Shown: in pieces, positions 12,501 to 23,443 of the stretch
Layout of the letters: each line of letters starts with the position of its first letter
How positions within the stretch are numbered: the first letter of the stretch is position 1
Origin: Oncomelania hupensis
Lineage: Eukaryota; Mollusca; Gastropoda; Littorinimorpha; Pomatiopsidae
Reading direction: 5' to 3'
NCBI GenBank assembly: GCA_036898135.1
Contig: CM072513.1
Span: 34,916,295-34,980,294 of the forward strand
DNA length: 64,000 nt
Program-made: the position numbers and the translations under genes
The notes under the pieces: model-generated
The model's database searches: none
What the model was told of the DNA's origin: nothing
Seen by the model: only the letters and a program-made list of their open reading frames with translations

Positions 12501-15500
12501 CAGAATATGCAGCAATGAAAACAGGTAAGACTCCAGTTAATAAGGGTCCAATGTTCAGTTGTTTGTATCATTTTCATGTCATGCTCATAGTCACCGTATT
12601 ACAGTGTGAAGCAGAGGAGACTGCAGCTCAAAACAAAGTCAAACCACTACATGCCGTTCTTTAACCTTTTATGTATAATTTTTAATATAACCACTGTTTA
12701 TTAAATGTCATCAAGTTAACAAGTCCTTTAAATTTGTATTACCTATACCAAATAACAAGTGTTATTCGTCAAAAGAGATGCGGAAGTAAGGAAACTTGAT
12801 CGTGTTGCAGATAAACAGTAAGTATTACTGTTAAGTATACTAAATTGTCTTCATAATTTCTGTTTCTTCCAGATGACCAAGTGATGTATGTAAAAGCTGA
12901 AATGCAGAAAAGAGGGTACCTATCTCGAGTCTTTGGAGCTCTGCCAACAGATGCGAGTTGGGGAAGCAGAGAGCTCCTGCTGGCTTTTGCATGGCACCTG
13001 AATGCAGAATCCATTATTCACCGATTTATGGACAACAGAACCTCACCTAGTGATGATGATGTTTTGTCCCTTTATGAGGTCAGTTTTAAAGGTTCAGTTA
13101 GATTGTGAGTGAGAACTAATGGGAACTGTGTAGTTTGCTAACCATAATAGTACAGTAATTAAATAAAACGGTTGCTTATAAATATTACAGGGACAGTTAT
13201 GAATTATCAAGGGTACTGTAAGCACTCACCTGGTTGCCAAACATCTCTGCCACCCTCAACCCCTTTAGCTTACTCGCGGGACTGGTGACCTTTAATGCTG
13301 TGGTCTGATCCCTCCACCCTCTTTATTTTAATGTGAATGATTCTTTCAAGTTTCACTGAGTGCTAATCGTTTTATGTACTTTTTTTCTTGAACGTTGCAT
13401 ACCTGTCAAGGGGTTTTCGGGTTGTGGTGTAGCAATTTAACAGAAAAACCATAGCAAATGGAGGTTTGGTGTAGCACTAATGTGAATCCTGCGATTCGCA
13501 ACAAAACTGGAAACTTCTGCATCCGATATAAACACACACATCCAATGTGTTTACAAATTTATTGTAAAATCTTGTTAATGCACAACACTTTAGCTATTAC
13601 CATTATCATTATAAGCATTTTTATGTACGTTTTTCAAAAAAAAGTGAAAATGCAAAAAAAATAAATAAATAAATATAAAACATACAGACAGAAAATAAGC
13701 TAGGCAATCATTAAAAAAACCACAAAAAAACAAGGGAGACAATCACTGACACAGAAAAAGCAGATGAACTTTTTTCCCCCAAACAAATTTGCTTATCCAC
13801 AAAACATGGTTTAAGGTGCCTTCCTGGTCGTTTGAGTTTTTTAGGTGGAGGCTTTGCCATTTTCTTTGTTCAACTCCGTCTGTCTCTCCCTTCACAAAGA
13901 CTGATCGTAGACTGAAGTTCTGAACGAACACGTGTTGCGGAAGTTCGGTGCTTTTACTAAGTGTCTTTAAAGCAGACTCGACCGGAACAGACTACTTTCG
14001 CGCAAAAACCCCCTTGGTTAAAAAATATTATCGTCACTTTTGAAAAATTGCGTAGCAGCTTTGTGATACGCCGTAGCAATGGGAAAATGTTTAAAATGCG
14101 TAGCGCTACGCAAAAATCCGTAGCACTTGACAGGTATGACGTTGTTTAAGGACTAGTTGGAAAGGCTGCAGATGATCGAGTAACTTTGCCTGTGGGCGAA
14201 TGGACATTCCTGGCCTTTATTACCCCATATAATATTCATCTAACTTTCTAAGTGTTTTAGTAAATTGTTTAGCTTATTAAGTTATTTACCTTAGCTTTGA
14301 TTTGCTTAGTTAGTAACTGAGTACTTGGTGTTCACCCAAAGGCATCACACTCAACAGGAATAGACCAAAAGTAAGTCTTACACTTTTCTTACAGAATGTG
14401 GTTTTCGAGGATGTGACGAATATCCCTACATTTGGCAACAAGGAGCAAGGTCCAGCCCAGCGTGTACAGCAGATGTTGGATCTGAACTACAAACTTAGGA
14501 TGCACTTTCTTTTGTTACATGCTACGCAACAGGAACATGATACACTGGATCATAGAGTAAGAATTTAACATTTAGTTGGCATTTGTCAGTATAATAATAT
14601 GTATCCCCCATCCATGTTTACCTTCTTTTTTCTTTTTTAAAAATTTTATTAAAGCCAGATTTTAAGTATTCATATGCAGTTAATTCTCATTCAATTTTCA
14701 CACTTATCGCTATGTATCTGCTTTTTAGTTTCTACTATCACAAAGCTGTAAACAACCTGCATCACCAGATTTTACCCTTGTGTTTGAGCTGGTCAATTAG
14801 GACAGTTGTGAATGTTATTCAAATGTTGACAAAATGTTTTATTTAGCAATAGTCCATTCAGCCCCGATGCTTGAGTCTTGATATGTGTAACTCTAATTCG
14901 TTTAGCCATGCAGCCTGTTCACTCAGTAACAAGGCGGGAGTAATTGTACAAAATTTTCCAATTTTATTGAGCAAACATCAACAACTGCATACAAGATCAC
15001 TTTCCGAAAATCACTACAGAAATCATCTAAAATCACTTTTCAAGCAGACAGTGCATTACTTATATAGCCTCTCTCAAATCAAGAAAAACTTTGAACATTC
15101 CAGCATGACGCAATAACACCCGATCAAAATAAAACTCGTCACGAGAAATATGCACTTTTTTACATCACATAATGTTTACGGATCTACATGATTCGACCAG
15201 CTGTTTGCCATAAGTTCTGGAGAATTCAGTCGATAATAAACAAGCACTTCCAGAAAATTATCAACAATATCGACTGACGAAAATTAATATTATAAACGCT
15301 TTTTCTAGCAACAGCGCAAAATCATATCAAAGGTAAATACATGCTGTTATTGCATGCTTTGCAACAGGAAATGATTGCAACTATCGTGTGCATCTCAATC
15401 GCAACAGAGGGACTAACGTTAATCTCTCTATTTCTTTCGTCCAAGATTTTAATGATTTTGAAGCATCTAGCATAAACTCCAACAGTGTTTAGAAGTTTAA

Positions 15501-18088
15501 CGTTGTCATTATACATTTATCTGTTTTATGCATTATAATTTGTATAGCTTTTGCTGAATGAAGCTACTTTTTACACTGATTCTGTAATTGAGCTCTCAAG
15601 GACATAGGGCTCAAATTGAGAGGAACCAAATGCTTGAAAGACTCTGATGGAATTGAGCAAAACAATCAAAGTAGTTTTGATTGTCCTTTTTTGTTTTGTC
15701 ATGTTTGCAGATTCACAATGCAACATATGGTGTGTCATTGACTCCAGAAATGGATCATCTGACAACCACGCAGGTGCAGATGTTAAGGGATCCCCAGCAA
15801 AGGAAAAAGGTTTGCACACAAATTTCTGTGGTTGCTGCTGCCCTAGGTACTGACACAAAGAAGAGAGTAGAGATTGTGTCTCTTGTATGCATGATTTAAC
15901 AGTTCATTGTAGTGTGCAATTAAATCTTGACATTAGTAAGAGCTGTTTAATAAATTATGTTTTGGATCTTTGGTTGACAAATTGTGCAAGTGAATGGCTT
16001 CATGTCTTGCAGGTGCTGTCTCTGTTGGAACAAGACAGTGTCCGGCTGGAAAACTTACTGCAGTGGGAGGATAAAGAAACTACATTTTGGGAATGGATGG
16101 TACATATTTAAGTAATTGTTCACCCTTTTATGTTTGTATTTTGTTTATTTCATTTATGTTTTCTCATAACATTGATTGTAGACTGCTATCTAGTTTTTTT
16201 ATTTTATAGATTGCATTTCTTTAAAAGTTTAGTCTTTTGCTTTTGTAGAATTTGCAATATAAGCAATACTTACTCCTTCATTTCCATCAGTGATGTACAC
16301 ATTCAGGCATCTCATCTGTAAATTTGTTATCCTGTTTCGCTTCTTTTTATTTGAAGGAGAGCGTGCTGGAACTGAAACTGCAGCAGAAAGCATCCTGGAG
16401 ATGTGGTCATGCTGACAATGTTTCAACAGACTCAGAAAGTGCTCAACCTGACGCTAGTACTGATACAGTGTTTCTAGACGTCCCACAGACCCTCGGTGCA
16501 GACATTGCCGCATCCAGACGAAATCTGATGAACATGATTCTTCATTATGAATCTGCCATCGAGAGGCTGGAGGACCTCTGGGCTACAAAGGTAGTCAAAA
16601 TTTCTGCTTTGCAAGAGTTTCTGTGAAACGATTTGTTTCATTATCCATATGGATTTGATGTGTGTGTGTGAATTTTTTTTTAGTCTAGTTAAAGTATAGT
16701 TGTCAGGCTTCATGAAAAATTATGTACTTTTATTACATTTGTCTGCCATTGTGGATCATCTGTTATTTATTTATTAGTATTTTGGTCATGTAAATTATGT
16801 ACAAATTACAACTTGTTTCATTGCTGCACACAGAATTAATAATACTCCTTATGAGAGTGTAAACCGAGGTCTCGTCTATGCACATATGCATTCTATTTCT
16901 GTTGTGTATGGACTTTAAAGGTCACGATGCTCATTTCCTAGACGGGTGAGTGCCAGTAAAATAACACACCAAGCAAGGGCTAATTCTTATCCCCCTTGGC
17001 TGTTCAGGATTGATCAGTTGTCTGGAGCATAAAACAAATGTGCATCAAGCAGAAAATTGGTGCTTTTGGATGGCCTGAGTTAGATCCTGCTGTCAACCAG
17101 CATCTTGAGCAGCTCTTGAGCTGGTAAAGCACTATTTAGGAACAGGTAGTAATAATAATAATTGATTCGGTTTGCGTTTGCTGAACAGAAATCTACCATC
17201 TCACCGTTGGAGCTGGACAAACTTCTGGACGACATCAACGCTGAAATTGCTCGGCTGCAATCCAGCGTGGGCAAAGTGTCAGGCAATAAACCAGCTGCTC
17301 CGCTCCGACCTCCTTGCTTAGTTCTGGTCAAGAGCAAATCAGGCAGTCGGCCACCCGCCAAAGTGTCCAATGCGCAAGCAGCCTGTTTCGTCAGTGCTTC
17401 AGGCGTCAGTGGTAGCGAGGTGGGGATTCGCTTTTTAAAGGGTTAGATGTCTTTTTAATGCATTTCTGTTGTCCAAAATTTGAATTCAGGACATCAAAAT
17501 CACAATCACAGCACACTACCATCGGTCCTCAGCCTTCCTAATTTAACTCTATACATTTCCAATTCCACCTACTGTACACTGGCATTCTCACCATGCTGAT
17601 CAATGTTTAAGATTGCCATGTGGCTTTGGAGTCGACTAGTTTTAGACCAGAACTCTTAAATATGTTAAATTTGAGCATCGCTCCCAAGCTACCAAGAGCT
17701 TAATAATATTTATATTTGGATAAGGTTTGATTTTTTCTAAAACTAGAGAGCAGACTATGGTTTGTTTTTGTTGGCTTTCTTTCAACACAGAAAATCATTT
17801 GTTATAGATCGCAGATGCCAGTTTAGATTTACCAGAAATTGTAAAGGAAGTACTGTGTATTGCTGACATCATTCTGGTTTTTAACAACTCTAGTACGATC
17901 TTTTATTTTAGGGACAGTCAGTGTCCATCCGTGAGGAGATTGGCAGACTGCAAAAAGAAGCTGACATGCTAGAGAGCAAACTGATGGAGATGCAACGTGA
18001 CTGCATGCAGCGACTCAACAAAGTGGTGGCCAGAGCACCCAACACCATCTGTATCATGCCGCCAAAACTGCGCAAAATGTGCCACTGA
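2442..18088 (+). CDS. TEDC1: TEDC1-like protein, copy A (nine exons)
   Basis: Tubulin epsilon and delta complex protein 1. In vertebrates TEDC1 works with TEDC2 and the delta/epsilon tubulins in centriole triplet stability and cilium function. Exons: 2442-2558, 12425-12524, 12873-13078, 14395-14556, 15711-15809, 16013-16099, 16357-16590, 17189-17419, 17912-18088. All junctions are GT-AG and the phases agree, giving 470 codons. Recognition rests on family-like blocks: KAKFNKTEA followed by the LWRLLFELI start of exon 2, GSRELLLAFAW in exon 3, a QQEH segment in exon 4 and the MLRDPQQ block in exon 5. The C-terminal exons look coiled-coil rich. The ATG at 2442 gives the longest open exon 1. Compared with copy B it carries many replacements in exons 2-4 and lacks two codons in exon 8. 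Orthology is from remembered family similarity. It was not checked by a search. Confidence 0.8.
3209..3247. repeat. (CT)n microsatellite
   Basis: Uninterrupted CT dinucleotide run inside TEDC1 intron 1. It is slightly longer in copy B (45146-45188). Open frames across it are simple-repeat artefacts. Confidence 0.95.
3504..3550. repeat. (CT)n microsatellite
   Basis: Second uninterrupted CT run, about 60 bp from the putative LTR at 3613. The copy B counterpart is 45446-45490. Confidence 0.95.
3613..3856 (-). repeat. Putative 3' LTR of the truncated Gypsy element, copy A
   Basis: Read on the minus strand, this 244 bp piece starts TGTTTAGG and ends TTAACA. It contains GAATAAAG as a likely polyadenylation signal. 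Immediately before it (3857-3870, minus strand) is a purine-rich run ending in AAGAAGGGAGG, suitable as a polypurine tract. It lies downstream of the minus-strand pol fragment, as a 3' LTR should. No second LTR is present for comparison, so the boundaries are inferred. Confidence 0.5.
4636..4918. repeat. 145 bp tandem duplication at the pol 3' end, copy A
   Basis: Two units start at 4636 and 4781, each beginning cttcatcacac and including several copies of cataggcaa. The right unit includes the last codons and stop of the Gypsy pol frame, so the left unit repeats the pol 3' end downstream of the stop. Copy B has the same arrangement from 46563 and 46708. Confidence 0.8.
4885..7397 (-). pseudogene. 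Ty3/Gypsy pol fragment (RT-RNase H-integrase), copy A, frameshifted
   Basis: The minus-strand retrotransposon polyprotein fragment keeps the usual Gypsy order. A partial reverse transcriptase (MDD box in IMDDTIVYG) is followed by RNase H (VSADSSSYGLGA) and an integrase with an HHCC-type zinc region (ending CPQC) and a DDE core (GADLC, TDNGPQF, SNGEAE). Gag, protease and the N-terminal half of RT are missing. An extra T near 7278, relative to copy B, shifts the frame inside RT, so the stretch above about 7276 reads in another frame. It keeps the glycine in the RT A-motif region (DASSGFF) that copy B has lost. It lies in TEDC1 intron 1, antisense to the gene. Confidence 0.9.
7398..8680. other. 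TEDC1 intron 1 sequence without recognised features, copy A
   Basis: AT-rich intronic DNA between the truncated Gypsy fragment and the Tc1 element. I see no exon, RNA gene or intact mobile element. Homology to RT ends abruptly near 7400, marking the truncation point, which is shared with copy B. Confidence 0.5.
9049..10060 (+). pseudogene. Tc1-family transposase remnant, copy A
   Basis: The N-terminal paired-type helix-turn-helix region is clear (DADRGRAIAWLQEG, RRLGWSHSVVQRL), followed by DDE-domain blocks (SVMMWGGF, LQDDNARPHRAR, SPDLNLIEHLWD). The likely ATG at 9049 is followed after four codons by an in-frame TGA (9061). A second TGA at 9843 interrupts the conserved segment before SPDLN. 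The segment that normally carries the first catalytic aspartate (between HWSS and SRFSL) is deleted. Copy A has further single-base shifts near 9501 and 9657 not present in copy B. It cannot encode an active enzyme. Confidence 0.9.
10478..10711 (+). pseudogene. Possible hAT-derived N-terminal fragment, copy A
   Basis: A 77-codon open frame with a lysine-rich product (KWKFLWLEEKVEIDIGKG) is preserved in both copies with only small changes. It resembles the N-terminal part of unnamed hAT-like transposase proteins I associate with invertebrate genomes, but no zinc-finger or DDE core remains. A GC-rich palindromic patch at about 11285-11340 may be the other end of the same nested element. This is a weak identification from general resemblance. 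Confidence 0.3.
11520..12424. other. Distal TEDC1 intron 1, copy A
   Basis: AT-rich intronic sequence up to the exon 2 acceptor (tttcag at 12419-12424). No additional feature was recognised. Confidence 0.5.
13398..14138. mobile_element. Non-autonomous inverted-repeat element in TEDC1 intron 3, copy A
   Basis: A 741 bp element with 13 bp perfect terminal inverted repeats, catacctgtcaag at 13398 and cttgacaggtatg ending at 14138. Both sides are flanked by the direct repeat acgttg (13392-13397 and 14139-14144). Subterminal cgtagc motifs, including gtagcgctacgc, recur near the right end. It encodes no transposase and so behaves like a MITE. The superfamily is undetermined; a 6 bp target duplication would fit some hAT-related groups. 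Confidence 0.85.
14557..15710. other. TEDC1 intron 4, copy A
   Basis: Ordinary AT-rich intron between exon 4 (donor gtaaga at 14557) and exon 5 (acceptor tttgcag ending at 15710). No mobile element with recognisable ends was seen. Confidence 0.5.
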
Positions 18089-19936
18089 TGAGTGATGTGC
18101 TGACTTTCTGGATAGAAACTTGAGGGAATGTGAGGTAGTCAATATTAGACTATCAAGATGTTAAATGTAACCTCTTCTTCGATGGTGAACATGGTATGCA
18201 CATGATGACACCTAGTATAAGGGGAATAGTACAGACCCCCATCAGACAGACTGGGGCACTAAGATGGCCAGCTTGTATATTTGGGTCAATCACATATTAA
18301 CCACGCATGCTGGTTTACATAAGTTCTAGCCAGCTGAGCTGCCTGGTGCTGCTCATATGCAGTTGAATTTGTGAATAGTAAAAGAACTTGTTTAAACAAA
18401 ATAATTGTTAAGAAAGCAAATCTACATTCCTGTGTTTATCAGTTTTAGTCATGGCAAGCAAGCTTGACAAAAATGGAAATGTGATGCAAAATTAATGCTA
18501 TATGCCGTATTTATAATTTTGCTGTGATGGTAGAGTACAATTGTTTAGAGTTTGGTTTAATTTAAATTTAATTAATTTCTTTCTTTTTCTATGTAAAGCG
18601 AATTGATCTTACATGAGAAACAGCACTACACAATTGTTTAGGATTATTATTATTATTGTGTTTTGTTGTTTGACAATGGTTCTTGTAATGTGATAAAGCT
18701 GTCACGTTTCAATTTACAATTTCACATCCACTGAATTTTTAATTACTGCAGTTGATACTTTCAATTTTCATCTTCTTTCCTTTGAACACTTAGTATTTAG
18801 TCTGATTTAGCTACAGTGCTGCTACAGTTCGTAAGGATGGGGCTGTTTGACAATTAATGGTGTCGGTTCAGAGGGAGAGTAGATATATTTATTACTGAAT
18901 TTAAAATGCCCACAAGTCTTGTGTCCCAGAGTTGTGCAGATGAAGAATATATACATTTATCATTGAAGTAAAGACAAAATAATTATGTCTTGAATCCAAG
19001 AATACTACATTTTGCAAGAGCTGTTTGTGAGTGTGTGTGTGTGGATGGAAAGTTTTCTGCAATGTTTTCTTATGTCTGGATACAAGTGTGGCCAAACTGA
19101 GTGCACTACTATGACCTCATGTATCTGTGTGAAGATAAAAATAAAGCACATCTTGCACCACCATTTGTTTTACAAAACTGTCTCATTAGTCTTACTTTTC
19201 TAACTGTGCTTTATGCAGAACACAGAATGTATTCAGACAAATGACCACATAGTGGACTTGCTAATAAAGTTTAACTATTGCGAATTACTTAATATATATG
19301 AAGCAAACAAAGTTATACAGTTTCTTTACAATCAGAACAAAAAAAAAAAAAACTCAGCAAGTGTGTGTCAATGTAGAGGTCTATATACAGTTCTTGGAAT
19401 AAATTTGTTAATAATACTTGTAAATTTGTTGACTAATAATTACCTAAATTTTAACAGTTTGCAAAGTACTACTTATATTACTTATGCAGCAAATTTAAGT
19501 TTCATTTCAAAAGAGAATCTTATTAAGTGTGTGTGTGTGTGTTCTTTATGTGGATGTTTTGTCTAAGACACATTCTTTAATATTGCTTGGTTCCTAGACA
19601 TTTCTAGTCAGTTCATACAAAAAGTGCTGTAGTAGTAACAAGAGTAGGAACAGAATATTTCTTGTTATGTAGTATACATTATTAATACACTATTACTACT
19701 ACAACACATTTTGGTTCATATTAAATGTAGGCATCATATGCAACATTGTAGTATTTATTTTATTGTTATTTAAAGATCTCTTCATGCCACCACAACTGTT
19801 GATGTGGAAAACACACATTGTTTGCCATTTGAATCATGTTTTCAAGCTGCAAAATAAATATCAACAAAGAATTTATGTCTTTTTGTTTGTGTCTTTTTTC
19901 TCCTTTTCATCTTCAACTTGTTTATCTTATTATTAT

Positions 19937-19968
<32 letters not shown>

Positions 19969-20341
19969 CATAACTTCAATATTTTATAGTATCTTTTCAT
20001 GTATGTGTGAAATATCTTTGTTATATTTATCCGATAGTTATATATGATTGGTTCAATGTAGGTAGCGGTTTATCCATGCACTAGATAGATTGGTTCAATG
20101 CAGGTAGCGATTTATCCTCGCACTGACCATTTATCTTATCAGATAGTCTGTGGTGGAAAAATGTTCTATAGGCTATATTGTGTTCCTTGTGTGTTCACTT
20201 GGCAATGAAGAATTGTGAATCCAAAATTGTATTCTATCCTTGTAATTTTAACATCACATCCATGCCAACGAAACGGTAATATAATACCAGAGTGTATATA
20301 ACATTTATGACAATACTAATGCATATGGACTAGACTGTCTA
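18089..20341. other. 3' UTR and downstream flank of TEDC1 copy A
   Basis: Several AATAAA hexamers (for example 19140-19145 and 19263-19268) could serve as polyadenylation signals, but none can be singled out. The stretch also has a short (GT)n run near 19531, a (TAG)n run at about 19928-19968 and a short tandem duplication around 20046-20125 (gattggttcaatg). A 117-codon frame at 19213-19566 has no recognisable motif. Confidence 0.5.
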
Positions 20342-21072
20342 CCTACCAACACATCCATACCAAAGACGATGAATGTACAGTCTTTATCCATATTGCTTCA
20401 CTTTCCCTCCTCCTCCCTTCCCCATACCTCCACAAGTAATATAATTAACATTTATATAGCGCCCTTTCTAATGAAAGCTCAGAGCTCTTTGCATTCACAT
20501 AAGACACTTCTTCTACAAGTACGTTTCTATATAGACTAACTGCTTTCTAACAACAAATGAATTCTGATTTTATATTTTTTGTATTTACCTAAATAAAAGC
20601 ATTAGCTGGTATGGCTGCACCCAAAGAGCTAGGAATAACTGGGCAGTAACAGCACAGCCTTCTATAATTCCAGACAATGGATTGGGATAGAAGGACAGTA
20701 GTGAGAGAAAGGGGACAGGGAATGTAGGAAGGAGTCTGGGAAATATTGATTCCGTTTAGAATAGGGATATACCGGTCAGACGACGACTTTTTTTTTTTAA
20801 ATCTGCTGCAGAGTTGTGTGTGTGTGAATCGTCTGTGTTGAACCATTAGGGTTCTTTTGGACCTTACTGTAATCGTCAAATTTTAACATGCAGGCTAAAA
20901 GGTTGCAGTAGAGATGTATACTGTGTGTTTCGAACTAATTCTTGGGGTCTTACCAGTGATCACAAAACTGCAACGCATTTGAAGTCATGATTCCTCTAAA
21001 TTGGTTGACACAGAACCAAGAGTTTTGGGACTGTCAGTGACTGTCAGTTGTGAGGTTTGTTTGTTTGTTGAG
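20342..21072. other. Non-genic sequence with SINE-like motif
   Basis: Unique to the inter-copy region. Near 20445-20500 there is a tatatagcgccc block followed by cagagctctttgcat, a pattern common in dispersed invertebrate repeats. No gene was recognised. Confidence 0.35.
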
Positions 21073-21110
21073 TAGATTTGTGTCCCCGGACACCTTGGCG
21101 TATAGGGGAC
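21073..21110 (+). repeat. Short hairpin repeat, left copy
   Basis: tagattt followed by gtccccggac and gtataggggac forms a sequence matched in reverse complement at 22664-22700. It may be an independent copy of a short dispersed repeat. A true terminal inverted repeat is less likely. Confidence 0.6.
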
Positions 21111-22480
21111 GTGAATAAGAAATTCAAATGTTTATAATGATTATAAATCTGGTGAGATATATGCTCTCGTAAGTTAAGAGGTAAATGGAGGGCTATTTAT
21201 AAAGGCGGTGCTTAATGCGATAATGCCAGTCTATTGTGATACAGCATGCTGGCTAAAGGCTTCTATTGGTCTATAAAATAATATTATAAGTGTAAAAGAT
21301 TCACTGACACACTAGCTCTCGCACCGCTATGAATCCTAGGTAGTCCAGCCACTTAACAGTAAATATCACACATTTCCTCTACTCTAATTATCTAATCACT
21401 ATAGGTTAACTTAAATGTCCAAAACGTAATACAGCTAGGATTAACTTAACAGTCCAAAATTCACTTAGAGTGGTTCGGAGAATGGGTAGATCTTTGATGG
21501 ATCTATTCTGCTACTGTTCTCGATACTTGCTACTGTGTCATCCCTGGGCTTTGTTCTTTTTGGCCTAATGTTCTTTTTCCGGACGAGGGGACTATACCGC
21601 ACAGTCCCTATAGATCGATCAGTGTTTGTGCACTTATTCTATGGCACTTAGCCGGGTAGTCGAGGTGCGGTGCTCTCGTTTGTTGACTACTGAGCTATCG
21701 GAGCTCAGTGTTCGCTGCTCAATTGCAGGCCGCGTGTCCGAGATGACTCTCAATGGAGTCTATTTCCTGCCGTGGACCACGCCTCTCGTCTGCAAAACAT
21801 AAGACGAGTTTCTGCAACGCCTTGCTTACAAAGGGAGTGCAGAGCATCTCACTGTTGGCAGAAAACAGCCCTCAGCGAGATCGCCTTCACTTATACAGAT
21901 AAGAGACGAACAATCTTCTAAGTCCGTGGTCCACTTGGATCTCCAACATTATATATACATCATGGCTAAAATAAATACAGGGAGAAGTAATTAATAATAA
22001 TACACCTTCTCTGGTACAGCCATTGGTCTGCAATAATACCAATAGGAGAAACAACAATTGGTCAGTAGGTGCTATACCTCCTGATCTCGAAAACCGGTCG
22101 CGTGGTTCAGCCACGTGGTCAAGCAAAGTTTTACCTACATTTACATGGCAAGACTTCACAAGCATAATCAAATAATAATATCAATAAATCGCAGTGAAAC
22201 AAAAGATTGATCATTTACCTTTCTGACAATGTCAGGCTATTACTAAATTGGGTTGAATGGATTTCACCCATCACCTGCGTAGTCTTCTGAGAGAGACCTT
22301 TCAGCGCGTCCGTCCCTCTCGGGTGAGGTTTAAACAAAGACTGACGTACGTTAACAATGTGGCTAGCTAAAGCCCGCGATGTCTCATAATCCTTAGCGCC
22401 CTCGCGGGGGCTGATGGATATAGGTCAGCTGGATTATGTCACGGCCTACCTAGCAAAAATTTTCCCTACACATGAGAACA
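21111..22480 (-). repeat. Divergent LTR relic related to the Gmr1-like LTR
   Basis: Multiple collinear blocks match the long LTRs at 29873 and 36456. These are a gctatgaatc/gtagtccagccactt block near 21328, gtccactt/ggatctc near 21930, and a ggtacagcca/ggtctgcaa block near 22011. Much of the rest has diverged. There is no coding region next to it, so it is best read as an old solo or broken LTR of a related subfamily. The ends are approximate. The orientation is assumed to be the same as the intact element. Confidence 0.6.
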
Positions 22481-22559
22481 ATCCTAACTTTTGTCGTCTG
22501 CTAGGTCTCAAATTTAGGTTACAAAGGCCCAAGTAGGATGAACGTTTAGAGACGTGAAG

Positions 22560-22982
22560 GCTTACTGCAGTGTCCAAACTAGCCTCTTGTGGCGGATGGT
22601 CTGTCGGACTTCGTCGTTGGAGATGTCCTGGGTATATAAAATGTCCAGAAGTCTTCTCTATTTGTCCCCTATACGCACTGTGTCCGGGGACGTAAATCTA
22701 TCCACTGAACTGAACTGAACTGAACTGAACTCTGTAGCACCTCATCTCCATGCTTGGTACTCTTCGTTGTAGGTCTGCTGTGATGGTCCATGTTTCGCAA
22801 GCATACAGGAATATAGAGATGACAAGAGAGCGCAGCAGCCTTACCTTGGAGTGTAGACTGATGGTCCTGTCTTTTCAAATGGGCTTCATCCTTGTCAGGG
22901 CAGCGGTTGTTTGTGCGATCCTGGAGAGGACTTCCTGTCGAGACCTATTGTCTGATACAATGGCTCCTAAATATTTGAAGCT
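22560..22982 (-). pseudogene. RTE-like LINE C-terminal fragment
   Basis: Minus-strand translation shows blocks shared with the LINE fragments at 28085 and 29001: [20 protein letters not shown] and then SMEMRCYR. Downstream of an interruption it continues with LLDILYTQDIS. A short insertion of (AGTTC)n plus the hairpin repeat (about 22664-22735) splits the frame. It is non-functional. Confidence 0.75.
22664..22700 (-). repeat. Short hairpin repeat, right copy, inside the LINE fragment
   Basis: Inverted partner of 21073-21110, followed by four to five copies of actga (22705-22730). It interrupts the LINE reading frame exactly between the codons for MRCYR and LLDIL, so it is an insertion into the LINE. 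Confidence 0.6.
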
Positions 22983-22983
22983 A

Positions 22984-23038
22984 TAAGATAAGATAAGATA
23001 AGATAAGATAAGATAAGATAAGATAAGATAAGATAAGA
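22984..23038. repeat. (GATAA)n tract, probable LINE tail
   Basis: About eleven units of ataag. On the minus strand it is (TTATC)n and lies at the 3' end of the L2/CR1-like LINE, as expected for its terminal microsatellite. Confidence 0.85.
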
Positions 23039-23362
23039 ATATTTATTAACCAAGTAAAAACGTTACAAGGATGTTGGTGTGGCATGGCGACAATGAAATA
23101 CATCCTTTCTTGCACAGTCACACATGCATTCATCGTGTCATACACTTCATTGGCATACAACATATATACAGCACTAAAGGATAGGTAAACACAGTGTTAA
23201 ACATACATCACTCATCAGTCATATAAAGTTATGGAGTCAAACACACCTTGTAAGTAAAACAAAATACAGCATTAAAACAATTTAACAGCATTAAATAAAA
23301 TGAGAATTATTAAGAATGTTAGGCTTCACATCCAGATCTACACACACCACAACACAACACAT

Positions 23363-23395
23363 CACACACGCACACACACACACACACACACACGC

Positions 23396-23442
<47 letters not shown>
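23363..23442. repeat. (CA)n microsatellite
   Basis: Imperfect CA dinucleotide run with a few CG and CC interruptions, inside the LINE 3' region. Confidence 0.95.

Positions 23443-23443
<1 letters not shown>

Larger units (their letters stand above)
1..20341 (+). repeat. Segmental duplication, copy A
   Basis: Position 1 aligns with 41913 and the match continues collinearly to 20341, which aligns with 63687. Exons, introns, transposons and small repeats occur in the same order with only scattered substitutions and small indels. The one large difference is a 1.4 kb insertion in copy B. The match begins at the first base of the window, so the left end of the duplication lies outside. The right end coincides with a hAT insertion in copy B, so the true right limit is also unknown. 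It could be a genuine tandem duplication or two haplotypes placed in series by the assembler. Confidence 0.95.

Noticed and set aside
15647..15853. Small cysteine-rich frame with a signal-peptide-like start (also at 58987-59193)
   Set aside because: It overlaps TEDC1 exon 5 in another frame and reads through both splice sites. The cysteines come from shifted codons and no independent gene signals are visible.
19213..19566. 117-codon frame downstream of TEDC1
   Set aside because: Low-complexity AT-rich sequence, shortened or re-framed in copy B, with no recognisable motif.
21887..22171. 94-codon minus-strand frame
   Set aside because: It lies wholly inside the decayed LTR and has no homologue in the intact LTRs.
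22984..23038. Regular short repeats as a CRISPR-like array
   Set aside because: A continuous pentanucleotide microsatellite with no spacers, in an animal genome, placed as a LINE tail.
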